Shown here: piece by piece, positions 1 to 5,942 of the stretch
Numbering within the stretch: the first letter of the stretch is position 1
Layout of the letters: every line of letters begins with the position of its first letter
Notes under the pieces: generated by a model
Seen by the model: only the letters and a program-made list of their open reading frames with translations
The model's database searches: none
Told to the model about the DNA's origin: nothing
Origin: JBGZEX01 sp041846495
GTDB lineage: Bacteria; Bacteroidota; Bacteroidia; Bacteroidales; Marinifilaceae
NCBI GenBank assembly: GCA_041846495.1
Contig: JBGZEX010000059.1
Span: 1-41,995 of the forward strand
Direction of reading: 5' to 3'
DNA length: 41,995 nucleotides
Translations under genes and position numbers: made by a program

Positions 1-327
1 CCGATTGGTGCGAACAGAAATGGAAACAGCTTATCAATCGCAACCGCTCGCAACGACTGTAATTGCTTTTTTCTTTCACCAAAAAGAAGAAAAACAAGAA
101 AAGACGCTCACTTTCACTCGCAAATGTGTACCTTTGCAAGTAGTAAAAGTGAGCGTTCTTTGGCTATCCAAAACAATGTGCCTCAAAGCATTCCGCTCAT
201 TTCTAAATCGTTACCTATACATCAATCTTAAAGTGGTAATACTCTATTATCCAACGAGATAGTTTTCAGGCGAAAAATAGGATGTTTACGATTTGTGGAA
301 CGAATTGAAAATTATTTTATATGAATT
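1..327. other. Gene-free left flank with inverted repeat
   Basis: No convincing gene is present. An 85-codon open frame on the plus strand (5-262) crosses the stretch, but its translation has no recognisable domain, begins at a GTG-like position without context and includes low-complexity Lys/Glu runs, so I treat it as chance. The notable structure is the inverted repeat at 105-155, listed separately. A TACCTTTG (TAnnTTTG-type -7 element) sits inside the repeat at 129-136, without a clear -33 TTG. Confidence 0.6.
105..155. repeat. Imperfect inverted repeat / potential hairpin
   Basis: CGCTCACTTT at 105-114 is perfectly complementary to AAAGTGAGCG at 146-155. Inside it, CTCGCAAA (117-124) and TTTGCAAG (133-140) pair with one mismatch, so nearly the whole 51-base segment folds on itself. 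A TAnnTTTG-like promoter element (129-136) lies at the apex. It could be a protein-binding site over a promoter, a hairpin in a transcript, or the relic of a mobile-element end; the sequence does not decide. Confidence 0.55.
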
Positions 328-864
328 ATGAAGGGAATTAGTGTAATCGTCGGGGATATAACCGAATTTAAGGGAGATGTTATTGTCAATGCAGCCAATA
401 CTTCTTTGCTTGGCGGCGGCGGTGTCGACGGAGCTATTCATCGAGCTGCGGGGCCCGGGCTTTTGGATGAATGCAGGGGTTTGGGCGGATGTCGTACGGG
501 AGAAAGCAAGATGACGGATGCCTATGCTTTGCCCTGTAAGAAGGTGATTCATACCGTAGGACCGATTTGGTACGGGGGAAATAGTCGGGAGCGGGAGTTG
601 TTGGCTTCGTGCTATAGGACAGCGCTTACGCTTGCGGCGGATAAAGGCTTTCATTCGATTGCTTTTCCGTGTATAAGTACCGGCGTTTATCGTTTTCCCA
701 AGGCTGAAGCTGCCCGGATTGCAGTCGAAACCATTAGCGAATTTCTATACGGTTGCAAACCGGAATTGGAAGTTACCGTCGTTTGTTTTATGGAGGAAGA
801 CAAGATGTATTACGACCGGGTTTGTGAAGAACAGTCTTTATTTTCGGATAAAACTGCTTTGTGA
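328..864 (+). CDS. Macro domain protein (O-acetyl-ADP-ribose deacetylase type)
   Basis: 178 residues, essentially a single macro domain. These proteins bind ADP-ribose and many hydrolyse O-acetyl-ADP-ribose or remove mono-ADP-ribose from targets in the cytoplasm. Visible hallmarks are VGDIT near the start (residues 8-12), the ligand loop VIVNAANTSLLGGGGVDGAIH around 18-38 with the conserved Asn-Ala-Ala-Asn and Gly-rich segment, and PCISTGVYRFP near residue 112, which forms the second phosphate-binding loop. This matches the bacterial YmdB-like class in length and motif order. The ATG at 328 gives a standard N-terminus. It stands alone, convergent with the steroid cluster, and nothing nearby suggests an ADP-ribosyltransferase partner. 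Family assignment is secure; the natural substrate is not known. Confidence 0.93.
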   Translation: MKGISVIVGDITEFKGDVIVNAANTSLLGGGGVDGAIHRAAGPGLLDECRGLGGCRTGESKMTDAYALPCKKVIHTVGPIWYGGNSRERELLASCYRTALTLAADKGFHSIAFPCISTGVYRFPKAEAARIAVETISEFLYGCKPELEVTVVCFMEEDKMYYDRVCEEQSLFSDKTAL

Positions 865-918
865 ATAAAGCAGAGGGAAGTTTTTACTGTCTATCGGATG
901 AAGATTTTTCCGGATTTC

Positions 919-947
919 GGAATAAATAGGAGATCTCTTATTTATCC
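919..947. terminator. Palindromic bidirectional terminator candidate
   Basis: ATAAATA (922-928), the self-complementary GAGATCTC (930-937) and TATTTAT (939-945) form a near-perfect palindrome with one G/T mismatch and flanking GG/CC. It lies between two convergent genes and contains the stop codon of the minus-strand dehydrogenase at 938-940. Placement suggests it ends transcription from both sides; this is inferred from symmetry only. Confidence 0.45.
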
Positions 948-1741
948 AAAATTCGAGTACGGTGTTTTAGATATTGAATGAAGCGCATAGGAGTTATATG
1001 CAGGAGGGGAAGAGCGATTCTGTTTATTCTGCCCGGAATAAACAGTGTCTTTTTACGAAACATAGCGCGTATGCCCATATCCGCTAATTTATCGGTAGGC
1101 ATCATAATACCGTATTTTAAGGCGATATCCCGTTTCCGGGCATCTAATTTATAAAGCGATGTGTTTACCGCTCCCGGGCACAAAGCTGTGACACCTACAT
1201 TGAAGTCGGCCATTTCGTAATGGAAGGCTTTGGCAAAATCTTTAAGATATCTTTTGGTCGAAGCGTAGATTACAAGACCGGGATACGGCATCCAGGCCGC
1301 CATAGAGGACATTAATAGGATAAAACCTTGTCTGCGTTTTTTCATTTCATCTCCGAAGAGCTTGCATAAAAGCGTGGGAGTTTCCGTTTGCAATCGTACC
1401 ATGCTTTTTATTTTTTCGGTGTCGGTTTCACTCATATAATCGAATATCAGAAAGCCGGCATTACTTATAAGTATTTCTATTTCTATATTTTTTGAGTGGC
1501 AAAATTCGAAGACCTCTTCGGCTGAGTTATCGGTGGAAAGATCCTTGTGGAGCGGATGGGTTTTTATGCCGTATTTCGAAGCAATTTCCCCGGCCGTATG
1601 AAAAATTTTCTCTTTTTCATTACTGATGAGTACAAGATCGTATCCTCGTCGTGCGAGATTTTTTGCATAAGCAAGTCCGATACCGGAACTTGCCCCGGTT
1701 ATCAATGCCGTTTGTTTTTTTCTATTTCTTTGATTAAGCAT
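938..1741 (-). CDS. Short-chain dehydrogenase/reductase, classical type (putative hydroxysteroid dehydrogenase)
   Basis: 267 residues from the ATG at 1741. A longer frame exists upstream, but its extra 30 residues lie wholly inside the preceding gene and do not look like SDR sequence. Rossmann motif TGASSGIG at 15-22, NAG at 94-96, Ser146, and YxxxK with Tyr159 and Lys163 give the classical catalytic set with the usual 13-residue Ser-Tyr spacing. The body resembles the DltE / 17-beta-HSD-12-like branch of SDRs, and the C-terminal 60 residues are hydrophobic and basic, consistent with a membrane-associated substrate. It overlaps the upstream OYE gene by 40 bases, pointing to co-transcription and probably translational coupling. 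With a 5-alpha-reductase and an OYE in the same run, a role in oxidising or reducing a steroid hydroxyl (for example at C3) is likely but inferred; position and stereochemistry cannot be read from sequence. Confidence 0.82.
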   Translation of the reverse strand: MLNQRNRKKQTALITGASSGIGLAYAKNLARRGYDLVLISNEKEKIFHTAGEIASKYGIKTHPLHKDLSTDNSAEEVFEFCHSKNIEIEILISNAGFLIFDYMSETDTEKIKSMVRLQTETPTLLCKLFGDEMKKRRQGFILLMSSMAAWMPYPGLVIYASTKRYLKDFAKAFHYEMADFNVGVTALCPGAVNTSLYKLDARKRDIALKYGIMMPTDKLADMGIRAMFRKKTLFIPGRINRIALPLLHITPMRFIQYLKHRTRILDK

Positions 1742-2931
1742 TTCGGAAGTTCGTTTTTTATATGTCGATAACAAGCCATTTCTCGGGAGTACATACGGGA
1801 AATGCAATAATTGGCATGTTCGCATTCGCATCGTGCAAGATTTTCGTTTTTCATGCGGTTTACGAATCCGGGATCGTTTATAAGAGCTCTTGCCATGGCA
1901 ACGAATTCGAATCCCGAATTCAACACCATATCGATTTTATCTCGAGAGATAAGTCCTCCGACATAAATCAACGGTATTTTTAAAGCTTTTCTGAATTTAA
2001 GGGCATCGTCGTAGAAATAAGCTTCTTTGAAAGGATGAGGCGGAACCATAAGGGGACCGAACCATCGGGAGAGGCATTTCATAGGTAGATTATTCATATG
2101 GTATGCCATGGATTTAACCGGCATTTTCCCTCGCATAACATACATAGGCGCTCTGCTGACGAATCCGCCGCTGAGAGTGAGGGCATCCAATCCGCAATCT
2201 TCGAGTTTACGTGCTACCTTAAGACAATCCTCCGTTTGCATGCCTCCTCCGAATTTAAAACCGTCGCTCGTGTTGATTTTGGCAGTAATGGCTATTTTCC
2301 CGCCTCCGGCTTCTAAGGCTTCGAGCATAACCATATTCATGAATCGCATCCTGTTTTCAAGACTTCCTCCATATTCGTCTCGACGATGATTGGTGAATTT
2401 CGATAAAAATTGACTGATGAGATAGCCGTGTCCCGCATGGATTTCCACGGCATCGAATCCGGCTTCTCGGGAAAGTTTTACAGCGGAGCCGAAAGCTTTG
2501 GCCATATCGTAGATTTCGTTTTTTCGCATTTTACGAACGAAAGTCGGAGCATATATATTGAAACCTCTCGATGCCGATACGGGAGTCTCTCCCGCTATTT
2601 TCCTTTTGGACATATTTCCGCAATGTCCTAATTGTATGGAAACGGCAGCCCCTTCCTTATGAACGGCATCCGTGAGTCTTCGCAATGCGGGTACGATTTC
2701 CTTGCGCATCCATAGTTGATGGGGAAAAGAGAGTCCGTTTCGGGTTACGGATGCATAGGCGACGGTGGTCATACCGATACCGCCGGCAGCAACGGCCGTA
2801 TGGTAATCGTATAATAATTCGGTAGGGACATTCCCCGCACACATACCTTCGAAAGCAGCAGCTCGTATTGTTCTGTTGCGCAATTTGACCGGGCCTAAAT
2901 TATAGGGAGTAAAAAGTTTGGATTCTTGCAT
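1702..2931 (-). CDS. Old Yellow Enzyme family NADH:flavin oxidoreductase (putative steroid delta4 / 5-beta-reductase)
   Basis: 409 residues, an FMN-binding TIM barrel of the OYE family. Visible are the FMN-site QLGHCG (100-105), the active-site EIHAGHGYLISQF (163-175; His165 and His168 would bind the reduced substrate's oxygen), RRDEYGGS (183-190), and VGGLIS plus FEFVAMARALI for FMN phosphate binding (324-351). The barrel is followed by a short tail with Cys368, Cys370, Cys376 and Cys387, resembling the 4Fe-4S segment of the 2-enoate reductase/BaiCD branch. The FAD/NADPH domain of full BaiCD-type enzymes (about 640-680 residues) is absent. A family-atypical stretch around 262-305 (Met, Pro and aromatic-rich) may line the substrate pocket. 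Neighbours, including an SRD5A homologue 3' of which it lies, suggest reduction of a 3-oxo-delta4 (or delta1) steroid, probably giving 5-beta products. The substrate is inferred. Confidence 0.85.
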   Translation of the reverse strand: MQESKLFTPYNLGPVKLRNRTIRAAAFEGMCAGNVPTELLYDYHTAVAAGGIGMTTVAYASVTRNGLSFPHQLWMRKEIVPALRRLTDAVHKEGAAVSIQLGHCGNMSKRKIAGETPVSASRGFNIYAPTFVRKMRKNEIYDMAKAFGSAVKLSREAGFDAVEIHAGHGYLISQFLSKFTNHRRDEYGGSLENRMRFMNMVMLEALEAGGGKIAITAKINTSDGFKFGGGMQTEDCLKVARKLEDCGLDALTLSGGFVSRAPMYVMRGKMPVKSMAYHMNNLPMKCLSRWFGPLMVPPHPFKEAYFYDDALKFRKALKIPLIYVGGLISRDKIDMVLNSGFEFVAMARALINDPGFVNRMKNENLARCECEHANYCISRMYSREMACYRHIKNELPKCLIKEIEKNKRH

Positions 2932-2945
2932 TTATATGTGATTTA

Positions 2946-3782
2946 CTATATACTTATATTCAAATGTTTTTTTATAAATTCTTCCGTATGATTCCAAAGA
3001 AAATATCTTTTGGGATGCAATCTGTATTTTTCCGGTATGAGATAGGATTTTTCGCCTTTGAAAATATAACCGCTTTCGGAAGCGGAAAAAGCATTGATTA
3101 TCGGAACTGCTCCTTGTGTCGGAGTTTTTGTAAAAGGACGGAATAATATATCGGTAAGAGGATCGAACCAACTGTCCATACGGAGCATATCGGAGTTTAC
3201 AACTCCGGGATCGGCTGTACATACGATACAGGAATTCGGGATATGTTCGGAAAGGACGACGGAGAATAACATAAGACCGAGTTTGGAATTGCTGTAAATT
3301 TTGAAACGGGAATATGTTTTCGGAGTCGGTATTAAAAAATCATCGGTTATTTTTCCGTATTTGCACATAACGGAAACCGTATTTACGATACGGGCGTTAT
3401 CGGCAAGATAGGGTATGGATAACCGGGTCAATACGTAAGGGGCCATGTAGTTTACAGCCATGACCGATTCTACTCCGTTTACGGTTTCCGTATAATGTTT
3501 ATTCATGCTGCCTGCGATATTCAATAGCCCTCCGATTCGTATTTTTTCTTCTTTTATGGTTGCAATGAATTTTAATATGGAATCCCGATTGTCGAGTTCG
3601 AGTTTTATAAGTTTTATTTTTGCATCCCTTCGTTTTTCAAGGATTTTTTTTCGTATGTTTTCGCCTTTCTCAAGATTGCGACATGTCATGATAACGGGGA
3701 TATCTCCATTTACGAGAAAATTTACGGCAGCTTCCCCGATACTGCCGCTTCCTCCGGTTACTATGACGGGATTTTTCTTCAT
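2946..3782 (-). CDS. RDH-like short-chain dehydrogenase (putative hydroxysteroid dehydrogenase)
   Basis: 278 residues. The N-terminal Rossmann motif is TGGSGSIG (9-16), Arg36 after the second strand favours NADP(H), NIAG (88-91) replaces NAG, and the catalytic set is Ser137, Tyr163 and Lys167. The 26-residue gap between Ser and Tyr, with an inserted loop, is typical of the retinol-dehydrogenase/WWOX-like branch rather than classical SDRs, a branch that handles retinoids and steroids. The gene begins 9 bases after the 5-alpha-reductase gene ends and stops 14 bases before the OYE gene, so it belongs to the same operon. I infer oxidation or reduction of a steroid ring hydroxyl (3-beta is the best guess from known gut clusters). 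It is clearly not a duplicate of the other dehydrogenase of the cluster, so the two probably have different regio- or stereospecificity. Confidence 0.83.
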   Translation of the reverse strand: MKKNPVIVTGGSGSIGEAAVNFLVNGDIPVIMTCRNLEKGENIRKKILEKRRDAKIKLIKLELDNRDSILKFIATIKEEKIRIGGLLNIAGSMNKHYTETVNGVESVMAVNYMAPYVLTRLSIPYLADNARIVNTVSVMCKYGKITDDFLIPTPKTYSRFKIYSNSKLGLMLFSVVLSEHIPNSCIVCTADPGVVNSDMLRMDSWFDPLTDILFRPFTKTPTQGAVPIINAFSASESGYIFKGEKSYLIPEKYRLHPKRYFLWNHTEEFIKKHLNISI

Positions 3783-3791
3783 GACAGGCAG

Positions 3792-4556
3792 TTAATAAAT
3801 AAAAGGAATTATGCGTTTGACTTTTCGGGTGTTCAATTCTTCTCCGAAGAGAGTGCGGTATTTTTCATAAGTACGGGCAGCCCGGGGACATAGGTTGGCA
3901 AAGGTCCAGAGTGCGAATACTGCACCTGCCCACGACCATGTGAGCAGAGCGAATCCCGTCCATTCGACGAATTCTCCGAAATAATTGGCCGAGGTCACAT
4001 ATCGGAACATTCCGCCCTTAGGCAGATAATGATTATTGTCTCCGGGTTTCCGGAGATTACGTACGATGTGATCGGAGTGCAGATTGATGGTCATACCCGA
4101 AAAAAATACGATTGTGCCGATAATGAATTGAGGCGTTTTAAACCATGCTTCGGAATAATATTCGGACGGAGCTATGTGGAATATCCATCCTCCTTGCATT
4201 AACGCATTTAAGAGATTGAATACGATGCCCATGAGGACGATACTTAAAGGCATGCGATTTTTCCCTCGTATGAGAAAAGGAAAGATAAAAGAACGCTGAA
4301 AATAATGCAGTTCGAAAAATACGAGAAAAACGATGAGGACGGGATTCGAGGCTTTTTCCGAGAAATACCATAGCAGGAGCATGGAAAAAAATACGGGAGC
4401 TTCCATAATTATCCAACTGATTTTATTCGGAAGCGAAATACCCCATTTTTTGTCGTAAAACAATCCGTATCCCGCATCTATACGGTTTAATGCAAAAAAC
4501 ACCAAAACGGCCGTATATGACATTGCTATTAAAAATATTTGAAATACTTCATCCAT
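3792..4556 (-). CDS. 3-oxo-5-alpha-steroid 4-dehydrogenase (steroid 5-alpha-reductase, SRD5A family)
   Basis: 254 residues from the ATG at 4556 (an in-frame TTG at 4568 is less likely). An integral membrane enzyme that reduces the delta4 double bond of 3-oxo steroids with NADPH to give 5-alpha products. The similarity to mammalian SRD5A1 is visible by eye: NLHSDHIVRNLRKPGD (158-173) and VTSANYFGEFVEW (187-199) nearly match the human NADPH-binding and C-terminal motifs, LPKGG precedes the latter, and the protein ends in IIPFIY where the human enzyme ends in IIPFLF. Glu52 and Tyr85 align with the two residues that hold the 3-oxo group in the SRD5A structures. Six to seven hydrophobic segments fit the family's seven-helix fold. 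It is the first gene of a tight run with two dehydrogenases and an OYE. Likely substrates are bile-acid or hormone-derived 3-oxo-delta4 steroids; which one is unknown. Confidence 0.93.
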   Translation of the reverse strand: MDEVFQIFLIAMSYTAVLVFFALNRIDAGYGLFYDKKWGISLPNKISWIIMEAPVFFSMLLLWYFSEKASNPVLIVFLVFFELHYFQRSFIFPFLIRGKNRMPLSIVLMGIVFNLLNALMQGGWIFHIAPSEYYSEAWFKTPQFIIGTIVFFSGMTINLHSDHIVRNLRKPGDNNHYLPKGGMFRYVTSANYFGEFVEWTGFALLTWSWAGAVFALWTFANLCPRAARTYEKYRTLFGEELNTRKVKRIIPFIY

Positions 4557-4576
4557 CTTGTAATGCAAATCGACTT

Positions 4577-4594
4577 AACCGGTAGAATCCGGTT
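4577..4594. promoter_or_regulatory. Palindrome upstream of steroid cluster
   Basis: AACCGG (4577-4582), six bases, then CCGGTT (4589-4594), centred about 30 bases upstream of the 5-alpha-reductase ATG. On the minus strand TCGATTTG at 4566-4573 is one base from the TAnnTTTG -7 consensus, so the palindrome would overlap the promoter core and could be an operator. The reading is inferential; a weak transcript hairpin is the alternative. Confidence 0.3.
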
Positions 4595-4623
4595 TTTATA
4601 TTATCGGTAGAGTAAAAAACTCT

Positions 4624-5196
4624 TTATGAAAAGAATATAAACAAAAGCGGAATAAGAATGCCGACAATGAATTCGATGCCTCCGCGTCCTCGCAAGCCGC
4701 GCTTGCCTTTGTTCATGACAAGACCGCTAATTACGATGAGAAGGAGGGAAACCGCAAACGTATCGGAAAATACGGTCCACCAGCGATTGGGGTTGTAATG
4801 GAGCCGGTTGAGCCGGCTTATGATGGGGCGTTTTTTCAGGGCTTCGTATATGGCTTGCCCGTCGGTGATATTCAATACGATTGAGGAGCCGCCTTTTATG
4901 AAAATTTTGAGGTGGTTGTCGTCCGGAAAATAATGTTTGGTGTAGTTCGATTCTTCATTTACCGCTGCTAATAAGCGCAGGACTTCCGTCTCGGTAAACT
5001 CCTCTTTCCGAGCGGGAAAACTTCCTTCCGCCTGATAACTCTGCCGTTTTACCGAATAATTGGAATTGAAATCCCGTTTATGGTTGAGATATATGCCGGA
5101 TAAGGCATAAACCGTGATGATCCCGGAAAACAGGAAAGAGAGGTCCCGGTGTATGGTTCGGGACCATTTCCTCATCGAATTCATGAAATTACTCAT
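4624..5196 (-). CDS. PepSY-associated transmembrane protein
   Basis: 190 residues. An N-terminal membrane helix (about residues 19-38, after RTIHRDLSFLFSG) is followed by an extracytoplasmic PepSY-like region (about 60-140) and a helix at about 145-162, with a final hydrophobic stretch at the C-terminus. The order Arg/His-rich start, TM, periplasmic PepSY, HYNPNRWW, TM is the layout of the PepSY-TM proteins found in Bacteroidetes, often near iron or heme transport and reduction genes. Its ATG overlaps the stop of the upstream lipoprotein gene by four bases (ATGA), so translation is coupled. The steroid cluster starts 67 bases downstream on the same strand; whether they share a transcript is open, since a small AGAGT/ACTCT hairpin lies at 4608-4622. 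Biochemical role unknown. Confidence 0.75.
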   Translation of the reverse strand: MSNFMNSMRKWSRTIHRDLSFLFSGIITVYALSGIYLNHKRDFNSNYSVKRQSYQAEGSFPARKEEFTETEVLRLLAAVNEESNYTKHYFPDDNHLKIFIKGGSSIVLNITDGQAIYEALKKRPIISRLNRLHYNPNRWWTVFSDTFAVSLLLIVISGLVMNKGKRGLRGRGGIEFIVGILIPLLFIFFS

Positions 5197-5789
5197 TTTA
5201 TGATATAGCTTATTGCTTCGATATGATAGAACGACAGATAGTTCTTACCTTCTTTTTCGTTGCGTTCGGCAATTTTTTTCCGGAAGTTCTCGATACGTTC
5301 TTGTGCATTGGAGGCTGACGCTTCATTTCTCGCCTTTTTTTCGGTATCGCATCCGCTTTCTCCTTGGCCGTGTTTTTCTTCGGTTCCCTGTTTGATTTTT
5401 GCCTCCCAATCGGCGAGAAAGGCTTCGTCTATACGCTCTTCTTTAAGGATACCTTTTACTTCTACCATGGAATTCACGGTTTCGGGTTTGAAACTTCCGA
5501 TTTTTTCTCCGGCTTCCACTTTTATTACTTTAGAATCGTCGCTTCCCATAAGGAATATTTTGCCTCCTCCATGACTGCAAATATGGGTGCATATTCCGGA
5601 TACGCTTATTTCTTTTTCGACTAACCGGGCGGCATTCCGTAAAAGTTCGTCCACCTCGATGGAATGATTTACGGCAGTTTCGGTTTTCGCTTTATCCTCT
5701 TTTTGTTTTTTACTGGCATTTTTGCAGGAGTACATGGATAAGGCGAATATGCTTAAAAAGCATAAAACGGATAGTGTTTTCTTTTTCAT
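5193..5789 (-). CDS. OB-fold lipoprotein with CxHxCxH motif
   Basis: 198 residues. A lipoprotein signal peptide runs to Cys22 (hydrophobic core 6-21). Residues about 58-125 read as a small OB-fold (tRNA_anti-like) domain: strands around ISVSGI, KIFLMG and SMVEVKGIL. Within it sits C67-T-H69-I-C71-S-H73-GGG, an alternating Cys/His cluster that looks like a metal site. The C-terminal third is a charged, probably helical Glu/Lys-rich segment. It is the first gene of a coupled pair with the PepSY membrane protein and has its own -7 element at 5822-5829. I recognise the OB-fold lipoprotein type from Bacteroidetes but not a named function; metal or heme handling at the envelope is a guess from the motif and the PepSY partner. 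Confidence 0.7.
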   Translation of the reverse strand: MKKKTLSVLCFLSIFALSMYSCKNASKKQKEDKAKTETAVNHSIEVDELLRNAARLVEKEISVSGICTHICSHGGGKIFLMGSDDSKVIKVEAGEKIGSFKPETVNSMVEVKGILKEERIDEAFLADWEAKIKQGTEEKHGQGESGCDTEKKARNEASASNAQERIENFRKKIAERNEKEGKNYLSFYHIEAISYIIK

Positions 5790-5821
5790 ATCAAATCAGT
5801 TTATAGTTTTTCGATGTATGG

Positions 5822-5829
5822 CAAATTTA
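5822..5829 (-). promoter_or_regulatory. -7 promoter element for the OB-fold lipoprotein/PepSY pair
   Basis: Minus-strand TAAATTTG matches the Bacteroidetes TAnnTTTG -7 consensus 33 bases upstream of the start codon. No convincing -33 TTG is seen at the usual 19-21 base spacing. Confidence 0.35.
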
Positions 5830-5942
5830 CATCTTAATTTTCAAATTCCCCCATCCGTTTGTAAAAATATGGGAATGGTATTTGCGATATTGTAAATTAA
5901 TTGCGTTTATGGATATATTTCCGGATATCTTCTTTGATGGGA

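Noticed and set aside
5..262. 85-codon plus-strand open frame at the left edge
   Set aside because: No domain, Lys/Glu low complexity, crosses a strong inverted repeat; treated as non-coding.
1742..1831. 30-residue N-terminal extension of the classical SDR
   Set aside because: Lies wholly within the OYE coding region and is unlike any SDR start; the ATG at 1741 puts the Rossmann motif at the normal place.
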